IMG/VR virus record: IMGVR_UViG_3300037070_004142
Coordinates: 1-40,743 of that record
Length of the DNA: 40,743 nucleotides
Origin: a virus
Strand: one strand, 5' to 3'
The notes below the pieces were generated by a model that saw only the letters and a list, made by a program, of their open reading frames with translations, searched no databases and was not told the origin of the DNA. The position numbers were made by a program, and so were the translations under genes. This document shows, piece after piece, positions 16,335 to 22,324 of this stretch; within the stretch, counting starts at the first letter, position 1; the number at the start of each line of letters is the position of its first letter.

Positions 16335-16888
16335 GGCTCTCCGCGCTCAATCCGTCCCTGAATGTTTACGAGGTCGCGGGTGATGCCCTCGATTTCCGCG
16401 ATGGAGATAGTGGACCACGGTTCCCCTGCGTTCGGCCCCTTCAGCCAAATGTCCACGGCGCGGGCGAGCGCACCCCCAACCGTAGCGCCATGGGGGAGGT
16501 TTACCGGAAGCCGTTCTTGGGCGTTCTGGCTGCTTTGGCGGGGCGCTTGAACCTGGGGCGGGTTCGGGGCCACCGTCCGGCTTTGCGTCGTTGTAGGGCG
16601 GCTGGGCGGGTCCCCCGGCATATCCTCGCCTTCGGGCTTACCCGTATAGGTGCCCTTGCTGGCGTCAGGGTTGCGGGTAATCTTGAACTTGTCTTGGCCT
16701 CGCGGGGATTTCCCGGTCACTTCGTAGCCAACAACCTCCCCCACGACATAGGCGGGAGGGTTGGTCTTGGCGTTGACCTGTCCGGCGTGGCCGTCCTCGA
16801 ATCCTACCACGAAAGGATAAAGCGTGCCGTGAGCGTTGGTCCAAGCGGCCCCATCGGGCGTGATGCGAACGATTTTACAGATGTTCAT
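16331..16888 (-). CDS. Hypothetical protein with possible OB-like N-terminal domain
   Basis: The 185-residue product is read from an ATG 5 bp downstream of the preceding gene; longer frames overlap that gene wholly. Residues 1-75 are a run of short strands (NICKIVRITPDGAAWTN; VVGEVVGYEVTGKSPRGQDK), which could be an OB-like nucleic-acid binding fold. A Pro/Gln/Ser-rich linker (90-125) and a helical C-terminus (135-185) follow, the general layout of some phage single-strand DNA binding proteins. This is inference without a family match. Confidence 0.55.
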   Translation of the reverse strand: MNICKIVRITPDGAAWTNAHGTLYPFVVGFEDGHAGQVNAKTNPPAYVVGEVVGYEVTGKSPRGQDKFKITRNPDASKGTYTGKPEGEDMPGDPPSRPTTTQSRTVAPNPPQVQAPRQSSQNAQERLPVNLPHGATVGGALARAVDIWLKGPNAGEPWSTISIAEIEGITRDLVNIQGRIERGEP

Positions 16889-16892
16889 AGAG

Positions 16893-17132
16893 TTATTCTT
16901 TGAAGTTAGTGCGGAACGGGCGCATGGCCCGCCCCTCGGATTTCTTTTCAGCGTCGATAGCCGCGAGTCTGTTAATATCCTCGGGCGTGAGGGTGTTCTC
17001 CGGCAAGCCACGCATGGCCTCCTCATACTCTCTCTGCCATTGTAGCGCAGCGGCGTGCTGCCTTGCCATGTCCACGGCGAAGGAGGCAAAGGGGGACTGG
17101 AAGGGCGGGGAGAGGGGGCGCGGCACGTTCAT
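16893..17132 (-). CDS. Small helical hypothetical protein
   Basis: The 79-residue product starts with a Pro-rich segment and continues with charged helices (ARQHAAALQWQREYEEAMRG; TPEDINRLAAIDAEKKSEGR). No motif recognised. It is coupled to the upstream gene by an ATGA overlap. Function unknown. Confidence 0.55.
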   Translation of the reverse strand: MNVPRPLSPPFQSPFASFAVDMARQHAAALQWQREYEEAMRGLPENTLTPEDINRLAAIDAEKKSEGRAMRPFRTNFKE

Positions 17133-17536
17133 TGGGTGGGGCGAATGGGGGCGAGCCGTTTAGCGAGGTGGTCGGTGAGGTCTTGGAGTGCTTTGCGCAG
17201 GGCCTTCGATTCATCGCCAAGATCAAATTCTATGTCCGAATAAGCGGTCGCCTCGATCACCACCTTCTCAGCGAGTTCCCCGAGGGCGTGCAGTTCTTCG
17301 CTCTGTTGGTGGATGGCCGTCGCGTGTGCCGCATGGCTATTCACCGCTTCCACGATAAGGTCCGCATTGGCGCGGTGTCGTTTAAGCGCCTCATCTTTGA
17401 TGGCGAAGATTGGGAAGTAACACACGATGTCCGCAATCTTACCGGAACCGTCACGGCGCAACGGCCCAACGTAGATCGTTTGCGTGGTTTCTTCGATGCC
17501 CCAAGGTGTCGGGGTGGATTGGATGGTAGTATTCAT
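17129..17536 (-). CDS. Hypothetical phage early protein
   Basis: The 135-residue product has a beta-rich N-terminal half (TIYVGPLRRDGSGKIADIVC) and a helical C-terminal half with HRANADLIVEAVNSH, a pattern common in short conserved proteins of phage early operons. The catalytic content is nil and the function unknown. It starts 6 bp after the ribbon-helix-helix-like gene at the head of this operon. Confidence 0.62.
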   Translation of the reverse strand: MNTTIQSTPTPWGIEETTQTIYVGPLRRDGSGKIADIVCYFPIFAIKDEALKRHRANADLIVEAVNSHAAHATAIHQQSEELHALGELAEKVVIEATAYSDIEFDLGDESKALRKALQDLTDHLAKRLAPIRPTQ

Positions 17537-17541
17537 GGTAG

Positions 17542-17739
17542 TTAGATACAGTCCCTCACCGGAGAGAAGCCGGACCTCCCCGCAAAAGCTACCAGCCTAT
17601 CCAGCAGTAGCCCTTGAGATACGCCCGACTTGCGCCAGAGGGAGAGCTGGCGGGAGGTTTGGGCGGAGATGCGGCAACTGTGGCGAACGCGATTCTCTCG
17701 GCCCTGCCTCGCGTTAAACTTGCGCTGTGCTTGCGTCAT
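17542..17739 (-). CDS. Ribbon-helix-helix-like small DNA-binding protein
   Basis: The 65-residue product is read from the ATG that gives a basic N-terminus (MTQAQRKFNARQGR). A strand-helix-helix pattern follows: VRHSCRIS, then AQTSRQLSLWRKSG, then VSQGLLLDRLVAFA, which fits the ribbon-helix-helix layout of small phage regulators. It is the first gene of the long minus-strand operon, next to the regulatory and structured RNA region, so autoregulation is plausible. An upstream ATG at 17784 would add 15 residues. Confidence 0.52.
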   Translation of the reverse strand: MTQAQRKFNARQGRENRVRHSCRISAQTSRQLSLWRKSGVSQGLLLDRLVAFAGRSGFSPVRDCI

Positions 17740-17829
17740 GGGGGTGAGCAAGTGGGAACCAAATCTGGTTTGCAAGACAAACAAGACCGGAACGCACGAC
17801 TCATTTTGTAACGGGCGCGAGTGGGTCTT

Positions 17830-17864
17830 TGCCCCATGCGGGATGGGGCATTTGTTTAAACAAA
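17830..17864 (+). promoter_or_regulatory. Terminator-like hairpin fused to a 14-bp palindrome
   Basis: An 8-bp stem (TGCCCCAT / ATGGGGCA, loop GCGGG) at 17830-17850 is followed directly by TTTGTTTAAACAAA, a perfect 14-bp palindrome at 17851-17864. Read on the plus strand, the hairpin plus TTTGTTT resembles an intrinsic terminator. The palindrome could be an operator for the regulator at 17542-17739 or another repressor. Both readings are compatible. Confidence 0.45.
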
Positions 17865-17882
17865 CAAGCTTGCGGCGGGGGC

Positions 17883-18821
17883 CAGGTTCGGCTTGATTCC
17901 TTGCCTAGTCCGCGAACATTCACTTGAAGCCCCGTTGAGAGAAATCTTGACGGGGTTTCTCGTTTCTGCCTTTTGGTATCCGAACCTGAATGTTCGCGTG
18001 AGGCTCCCGCAACGAGCCCGAATCCCGCTCCCCCTGAAACACGGTCCGGTTGCGGTAGGAATTTAGAACGGTGCGCGGCCTGCCCTACGGCAAGGCGAGC
18101 GCAGCGTTCAGAATGGTGGCCTAGCTTAACGGTGCCAGCCCTCACGGGCTCCAAAGGAAACCGGAAGCGCGCAAGCGTAGGTGATATTAAAGGCCGCGGG
18201 TGTAGAATCCCGCCTTGACCGGCTATTGGGAGCACAACCGCCATTCTGAATCCTGCCCTTGCCCACCAGCCGCGCTTAATTCCATGGTCGCACGGGCGGT
18301 GATGGCACGTTCTTCCCCTAGCATAGTGTGAACGGTTTCGGGTTGCTGGATGATCCGGCCCGGTTACCCGTCGAAAGACGAGTGCGCTGCGACATTAATC
18401 GCGGAGGGTCGGGTTTGACTCCCGAGGGGAAAGACGTGCCCTTGCTCCCGTGCGAGTGAGGTGCCGTAGCTTTGGAGAGGGGTGCTGTTGTAACGAACAT
18501 GCTGGGGCAAACACCTCCGCGCCCCGGGGATCGAACCCCGGTCACCCCTCTCCATCCCCTGAAATGACATGATGCCGTGGGGAACTCCAGAGCTACGGTT
18601 CAAAAGCATACGCGATAGTCCTCGGTGATGCTCCATCCAACCTCCCCAGCAATGGGTGAGGTGTCGCACCGCTCCTGAGCCTCAATGATAAACCACCCAA
18701 AGCCCCCTGACCGAGCGCGCCCGTAGGAAGCGGAGGACACCGCCCACCGGAGGACGGAGCTTGATTTCGCGGGAGGGGCGAATCAGGGATTGCGGTTCCA
18801 GGTTGAGATGCCTTTATCCCT
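17883..18821 (+). ncRNA. Candidate large structured noncoding RNA
   Basis: No convincing protein gene lies between 17740 and 18848. Instead there are many inverted repeats: 12 bp at 17911/17987; 11 bp capped by GAAA at 17930/17945; 13 bp at 18107/18238; 16 positions with one mismatch at 18304/18425; 11 bp at 18463/18589 and 11 bp at 18474/18543; a bulged hairpin at 18641-18661; and 6 bp at 18785/18816. Small hairpins inside carry GNRA loops on the plus strand only (GAAA at 17941 and 18373, GCAA at 18171), which indicates the transcribed strand. Several domains are of similar size (144, 137 and 137 nt). Large ornate phage RNAs such as GOLLD and ROOL are the nearest known concept. Exact ends and family are unknown. 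Confidence 0.6.
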
Positions 18822-18848
18822 AGTGCGCCCCAGTAAGGCGTTTCAAAC

Positions 18849-19085
18849 ATGAGTAAGCCAATGCGTGCCAAGATGAGTATCCAGTCCGTTACGCGGACGG
18901 GGTATTCCGAAATCGTGGAGATGAGTGCGGTCTATGGCGGTTCGACTAACAACGAGGACAACTCGTTTTCCAAGTCCACCCCCAGCGGCAGCATCAAGCT
19001 CCAGATCGACAACAGGGAGCTGCACGGTGCCTACAACCCCGGTGACACGTTCTATGTGGACTTCACCCCGGTTCCGAAACCGTAA
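18849..19085 (+). CDS. Small conserved phage protein
   Basis: The 78-residue product (KMSIQSVTRTG near the start; STPSGSIKLQIDNRELHGAY and PGDTFYVDFTP later) matches the pattern of a short beta-rich hypothetical protein I recognise from many tailed phages. It has no known function. It follows the structured RNA region directly and is closed by a strong terminator, so RNA and gene may share one transcript. Confidence 0.75.
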   Translation: MSKPMRAKMSIQSVTRTGYSEIVEMSAVYGGSTNNEDNSFSKSTPSGSIKLQIDNRELHGAYNPGDTFYVDFTPVPKP

Positions 19086-19118
19086 CTGAGATCCTACAAC
19101 GCCGGCACGTTGCCGCGA

Positions 19119-19155
19119 GCCCCGGTGGACCCGCAAGGGAAGTCGGGGCCTTTTT
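19119..19155 (+). terminator. Intrinsic terminator
   Basis: A nested hairpin with outer stem GCCCCG / CGGGGC and inner CCC-GCAA-GGG is followed by CTTTTT on the plus strand, 34 bp after the 78-residue gene. This is a classic rho-independent terminator for that gene and possibly for the structured RNA upstream. Confidence 0.75.
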
Positions 19156-19252
19156 ATGCCCGCTTACTTGAAGCCGACTGCGATGCTCGGAGGGCGCGGA
19201 AGTTCAATGCTGACCGGCTCCCCCTAGGATGCAGGGGGCGAATCATGGAGGG

Positions 19253-19414
19253 TCAGCGGCCCTCAAGTAGGGCGAGGAACGCGGCGATGCCTAGCGGAAT
19301 GAGCATCCACCACCAGCCGAGCAGCAGGACGCCGCAAAGTTTCAGGACCGTGAAAAGCATCATGGCGAGAATGGCCGCGAGGAAGAACAGAGGGGCGAAT
19401 GATATGTTGAACAT
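19253..19414 (-). CDS. 53-residue two-helix membrane protein
   Basis: A 53-codon frame encodes two hydrophobic segments (about residues 9-25, FFLAAILAMMLFTVL, and 29-50, with LLLGWWWMLIPLGIAAFLA) and a short charged end (LEGR). It starts 3 bp after the stop of the preceding minus-strand gene. The topology is that of a small holin-like or other inner membrane protein. An inverted repeat (GCTGACC / GGTCAGC) surrounds a 6-bp hairpin at 19209-19257, overlapping its 3' end. Confidence 0.55.
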   Translation of the reverse strand: MFNISFAPLFFLAAILAMMLFTVLKLCGVLLLGWWWMLIPLGIAAFLALLEGR

Positions 19415-19417
19415 TGG

Positions 19418-19786
19418 TTAGTTTGGTTTGGCCTGGTTGAACGCGAGGAAAGCGGTGATGCGGGTTGATAGGTCGCCTGCCTCCTTGGCGCGATGGTGCG
19501 GCGGCGGGTCGCCCACTTCGTTGTAAGCGGAGTTTGCGGCCCCGATCACGAAAGCGTTGGCCTCCGAAAGCAGGGACAAGGCTTCGTGGCGTGGCGGGAT
19601 TCCAAATCGTGCGTCCAACACAAACTGACGCGCCAAGGCAAGACCCTCCGCGAACCTCTCGGCAGATGGGCGATTGTTTTTCCAGTTCATCGCGTAGTCG
19701 ATTCCGGCAATCGCCATTTCCGCACGCTTCGGCCACTCAGGATGTGCGCTCGCCTCGGATGCTGCATGTGTGTCGTCATTGTTCAT
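19418..19786 (-). CDS. Hypothetical phage protein
   Basis: The 122-residue product is mainly helical with Ala, Glu and Arg. It contains KRAEMAIAGIDYAMNWKNN and a helix with RFAEGLALARQFVLDAR, and ends AFLAFNQAKPN. No recognised domain. It is preceded by a 14-bp inverted repeat in its leader (19803-19877), which may control expression, and is followed by a small membrane protein gene. Confidence 0.6.
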   Translation of the reverse strand: MNNDDTHAASEASAHPEWPKRAEMAIAGIDYAMNWKNNRPSAERFAEGLALARQFVLDARFGIPPRHEALSLLSEANAFVIGAANSAYNEVGDPPPHHRAKEAGDLSTRITAFLAFNQAKPN

Positions 19787-19802
19787 AAGAAGTGATTGGG
19801 GA

Positions 19803-19877
19803 GAACCTCAGCCCGACCTCTCGCTGCCCGCTTCGTAACGTTCCTGTGTGACGGGGCTACCTTTCGGGCTGAGGTTC
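19803..19877 (-). promoter_or_regulatory. Long hairpin in leader of the 122-residue gene
   Basis: A perfect 14-bp inverted repeat (GAACCTCAGCCCGA / TCGGGCTGAGGTTC) spans a 47-nt interior that contains a second stem (GCCC / GGGC type). Its 3' arm on the minus strand ends 17 nt before the ATG at 19786, and its 5' arm overlaps the stop of the 54-residue gene. It may be a cis-regulatory RNA, attenuator or processing site in the minus-strand transcript. Confidence 0.5.
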
Positions 19878-20040
19878 AAAGGGGGGATGCCCTGGGGGCG
19901 AGCAAGCTGGAAACCGATTCGCCCTTCTTGAGCCTCACTACATACCTCTGATGCTTGGGGGGCTTCACGGAGTAGCGGGAGCGCTTTGGGGCGGGCGGGA
20001 TTGGGGAGAGTCCGGCTTCTTGCGGGGTGCGGTAGGTCAT
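19876..20040 (-). CDS. 54-residue basic protein
   Basis: A 54-codon frame starts in an ATGA overlap with the RNase H-like gene stop. The product is Pro- and Lys/Arg-rich (PPAPKRSRYSVKPPKHQRYV) and is probably flexible and nucleic-acid binding. An 83-codon frame in another phase overlaps it but has no coupling. The overlap with the upstream gene is the main evidence for this one. Confidence 0.5.
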   Translation of the reverse strand: MTYRTPQEAGLSPIPPAPKRSRYSVKPPKHQRYVVRLKKGESVSSLLAPRASPL

Positions 20041-20465
20041 GGCAACACCGTCTCCTCAACCCTTGCGAGCGCCCGCGCCATTTTCTCCGCCGCCGTCTTG
20101 TTTCGGCCCTTGAATGAGTGCCCGGCCGTCACGAGCCGCGTGTAGAGCGCATCGCGTGACGCGAAGTGGGCGATTTGGTGGAACGGGTCGTCCTTGTCCG
20201 CCAGCACGTCGTAGCCCTTCGCGCTCGCGCAGTCTGAAATAATCGTGTGAACGCCCGGCATCGTCGTGCGCGCAAACGCGATGGCCTGTGTCTCCATGCC
20301 GGTTGTGTCATCGGTGTCGGCAATGCAGACGCCCTGCTTCACGCCGAGGAGCCGCCCGTCGCTGGACTTCACCACGATGGCCCAGCCAAAGAACCGCACG
20401 GGCTCCGCGTGATCGTTGGTCGCCACCCAGCGGTTCACGAACGAGATGTCGGTGTATGCAATCAT
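20037..20465 (-). CDS. RNase H-like protein
   Basis: The 142-residue product follows the RNase HI plan: YTD at the N-terminus (Asp6), FFGWAIVV then GRLLGVKQGV (strands 2-3), ETQAIAFA (Glu58), IISDCASA (Asp78), and a C-terminal GHSFKGRN...AAEKMARAL like the handle and fourth acidic position (Glu127). The catalytic trio D-E-D is present. It could remove RNA from RNA-DNA hybrids or act on another nucleic acid. It lies in a short minus-strand operon divergent from the Cro-like regulator. Confidence 0.62.
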   Translation of the reverse strand: MIAYTDISFVNRWVATNDHAEPVRFFGWAIVVKSSDGRLLGVKQGVCIADTDDTTGMETQAIAFARTTMPGVHTIISDCASAKGYDVLADKDDPFHQIAHFASRDALYTRLVTAGHSFKGRNKTAAEKMARALARVEETVLP

Positions 20466-20635
20466 GGCGTGCTGTTGGCTTCTTTGGCCCCTAGAATACG
20501 CGCCACCTGCTCAACGGAATAAGAGGCCGCGTATAAGGAAAATATCTCCGCTTGGTATTTTAGAATCACCTCGTCATCTAGCCACTCATTGAGCGAGCGG
20601 GAGAACTGGAAGAAATCTACCGTGATCGGTTTCAT
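20462..20635 (-). CDS. 57-residue small acidic protein
   Basis: The 57-residue product is read from an ATG near the divergent promoter region; a 69-residue version is also open. It is helical (FFQFSRSLNEWLDDEVIL; YSVEQVARILGAKEA) and its end resembles a helix-turn-helix half-site. It overlaps the RNase H-like gene by four bases. It is the first gene of the minus-strand operon facing the Cro-like gene. Confidence 0.55.
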   Translation of the reverse strand: MKPITVDFFQFSRSLNEWLDDEVILKYQAEIFSLYAASYSVEQVARILGAKEANSTP

Positions 20636-20680
20636 GGGGTGGGAGCAAAGCAGCGAGCGGGCAGAGGGCAAGCGAAATAT

Positions 20681-20697
20681 GCAAACTTAAGTATTGC
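20681..20697. promoter_or_regulatory. Palindromic operator candidate between divergent genes
   Basis: The 94-bp gap between the genes at 20635 and 20729 contains GCAAACTTAAGTATTGC. It has a perfect ACTTAAGT core and GCAA/TTGC flanks offset by one base. It is placed to be bound by the small Cro-like protein and to control both directions. Sigma-70-like elements are not clear on either strand. Confidence 0.4.
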
Positions 20698-20728
20698 CAA
20701 AGCTAAGTAGTGCCGTTCTCTTTCGCCC

Positions 20729-20890
20729 ATGACCGTGAAAGAAATCCAAAAGCTCAGGGACAAACTGAACCTGACCCAGAAGCAACTCGCGGAGAAATGC
20801 GGGGTGTCCATCCGCACCGTGCAGGGCTGGGAGCAGGGCAATCCGCCGAGCGGGTCCGCGAAAATCATCCTCGGTATTCTCGCCAAATGA
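20729..20890 (+). CDS. 53-residue XRE/Cro-C1-type helix-turn-helix regulator
   Basis: The 53-residue product is a minimal Xre-type domain: IQKLRDKLNLTQKQLAEKCG, then VSIRTVQGWEQG, with the expected Gln and Ala in helix 2 and the Trp-Glu-Gln-Gly end of the recognition segment, and a last helix (AKIILGILAK). It lies at the head of the plus-strand early operon opposite a minus-strand operon, the classic place for a genetic-switch repressor. It is coupled to the next gene (ATGA). It lacks a dimerisation domain of the long CI type. Confidence 0.82.
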   Translation: MTVKEIQKLRDKLNLTQKQLAEKCGVSIRTVQGWEQGNPPSGSAKIILGILAK

Positions 20891-21192
20891 GCACAACCTA
20901 CGACAAGGCATACTTCATCGCGAAGTTCTCGGCCATTCCGGATGAGCTGTGGGGCGAAGGCTCGTATGGCAACATGTCTGACGGTCCCGCGTGTGCGATG
21001 GGACATTGCATGCGGTTGGATGACTTGGACGGGGCGGCTGAGCACACGCGAAAACTCGCCGCGCTGTTCCCGCAAGCCAACGAATATATTTCGGGTTCCC
21101 GCGTGATCGAAATCAACGACGGTTCCGACCCTCGCTACCAGCAGCCGACTCCCAAAGCCCGCATCCTCGCAGCACTAGCTGACCTGCCATGA
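20887..21192 (+). CDS. Hypothetical phage protein
   Basis: The 101-residue product starts in an ATGA overlap with the Cro-like gene. It contains a central ACAMGHCMRLDDL segment and a C-terminal PKARILAALADLP. The pattern is of a small alpha/beta domain with two Cys residues, seen in many phage early regions, function unknown. Confidence 0.65.
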   Translation: MSTTYDKAYFIAKFSAIPDELWGEGSYGNMSDGPACAMGHCMRLDDLDGAAEHTRKLAALFPQANEYISGSRVIEINDGSDPRYQQPTPKARILAALADLP

Positions 21193-21395
21193 CCACCGAC
21201 CCGCAGCCTACCCCTGAAGTAACGACCCTTTGGGGAGAAGATTTCGTTAAGATGTACCCGCACCTTGCAGGGACGAAGTTCAACCGCCTGAGTTTTAGAT
21301 TCGTTAGCCCGACGCCGGACCAAAAAACTCTTGCGGAATATGAGATCGGGCTTCGCTTCGATGGAGTAGTGGTATGGAGAGAGGTAAAGCCATGA
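21189..21395 (+). CDS. Small hypothetical protein
   Basis: This 68-residue product has strand-like segments (FNRLSFRFVS; AEYEIGLRFDGVVVW) and no known motif. It is coupled to both neighbours by ATGA overlaps. Function unknown. Confidence 0.58.
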   Translation: MTTDPQPTPEVTTLWGEDFVKMYPHLAGTKFNRLSFRFVSPTPDQKTLAEYEIGLRFDGVVVWREVKP

Positions 21396-21553
21396 CCACC
21401 CGGACCACCGAACTGCTGCACGCGGCTAATAAGGCCAGACTTGCTGGGGAGCACGAGCTAAACAACTGCTTCCTCTGCCTGCTGACGCTGGGGGGAGAGA
21501 CGCCGATTCGCCCCGATGTTCCCGCTGAGAAGAAAAGGGAGGACCAGCCGTGA
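21392..21553 (+). CDS. 53-residue hypothetical protein
   Basis: A 53-codon frame fills the space between two coupled genes and overlaps both (ATGA upstream, GTGA downstream). The product is helical at the start (TTELLHAANKARLAGEHELN), has a CFLCLL segment, and ends with a charged tail. It is supported mainly by the coupling. Function unknown. Confidence 0.52.
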   Translation: MTTRTTELLHAANKARLAGEHELNNCFLCLLTLGGETPIRPDVPAEKKREDQP

Positions 21554-21888
21554 GCGGGGAAGCTATCCAGTTTTGTAAATGCGGGCACGGCCCGTTGTTT
21601 TCATGGGAGCGGCGTGAGCATGGTTGCTGGAAATGCGAAACGCCCCCCTTAGCCGTGGAACGGGAGCGCATCCGAATTGCCGGATTGCTTGGGGCGAACG
21701 TTCATAGGGAAGATCCACACGGACTTGGCCTCACCGTTTTTGTGTTCAGGGGCCAGCAATGCCGTTTCGATGAAATCATTTATCGGGTCTCCACCGATTC
21801 GCCCCTCCCCCTACCTGATTCCTCCGATGTTCAGCACAAGCGGCAGGCCGTGAAAAACACTTTCAGCCAGAACCCCTTTGGAGCATGA
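21550..21888 (+). CDS. Small protein with N-terminal zinc ribbon
   Basis: The 112-residue product uses a GTG overlapping the previous stop. Its first 30 residues have the Cys pattern CKCG...CWKC (Cys9, Cys11, Cys26, Cys29), likely a zinc ribbon. The rest has short strands (GLTVFVFRGQQCRFDEIIYR) and a polar C-terminus. A nucleic-acid or protein-binding role is possible but not established. Confidence 0.58.
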   Translation: MSGEAIQFCKCGHGPLFSWERREHGCWKCETPPLAVERERIRIAGLLGANVHREDPHGLGLTVFVFRGQQCRFDEIIYRVSTDSPLPLPDSSDVQHKRQAVKNTFSQNPFGA

Positions 21889-22322
21889 GCCCTGAAGCTC
21901 AACGCATAGCAATAGCCGAGGTGATGGGCTGGAAGCGTGAAGGCACCTGCACGGAGACGTATTCTACCGGTGACGTAGTTCATCAGTGCTGGAAATCCCC
22001 TGACGGAAAAACGCTTTGGTGGGGAAGCCAAATCGCCGGCTTACCCGACTACCTCACAGACCTCAATGCGATGGCAGAAGCCGAGCGTATCTTGACCGAT
22101 GAGCAGCGGGTTACTTATGCCGCCAACGTCGAGGCCATAGTTGAGAATGAAATTTGGGAAGCGTGCGGAAAGCCTGAGCGCGGGCTAAAACAGCAGCTCT
22201 GCCTTAACACGGGAGATCCGCACGGAACCGCTGATTACTTCCACCTTTATGCTTTCATCACGGCGACATGCGCCCAACGTGCCGAGGCTTTTCTTCGGAC
22301 AATCGGAAAGTGGACAGAATAG
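21885..22322 (+). CDS. Phage ABA-sandwich-like protein (paralogue of 13133-13495)
   Basis: The 145-residue product has RIAIAEVMGWK near the start, LPDYLTDLNAMAEAE in the middle and AQRAEAFLRTIGKW at the end, the same framework as the product at 13133-13495. Compared with that copy it carries a longer insert (about residues 65-115, with CGKPERGLKQQLCL). Function of this small phage fold is unknown. It is coupled to the previous gene by an ATGA overlap. Confidence 0.66.
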   Translation: MSPEAQRIAIAEVMGWKREGTCTETYSTGDVVHQCWKSPDGKTLWWGSQIAGLPDYLTDLNAMAEAERILTDEQRVTYAANVEAIVENEIWEACGKPERGLKQQLCLNTGDPHGTADYFHLYAFITATCAQRAEAFLRTIGKWTE

Positions 22323-22324
22323 CC

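Noticed and set aside
17801-18244. Minus-strand 147-codon frame across the structured region
   Set aside because: It has no domain-like sequence and crosses several perfect inverted repeats that explain the sequence better as RNA.
18474-18553. Possible tRNA gene (80 nt with matched ends and a GATCGAACC sequence)
   Set aside because: Acceptor-like ends pair over 11 bp and the T-arm-like hairpin has a 6- or 8-nt loop; no D-arm with GG and no 7-nt anticodon loop fit on either strand. On the minus strand the T-arm would be at the wrong end.
18001-18600. tmRNA or RNase P RNA
   Set aside because: No tag-peptide frame ending in an Ala-Ala type sequence and none of the conserved RNase P core sequences (such as the GAGGAAAGTCC segment) could be found in the right order.
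19808-20059. Minus-strand 83-codon frame
   Set aside because: It overlaps the 54-codon gene in another phase, lacks coupling to the upstream stop, and runs through the long inverted repeat; the 54-codon frame fits the ATGA overlap.
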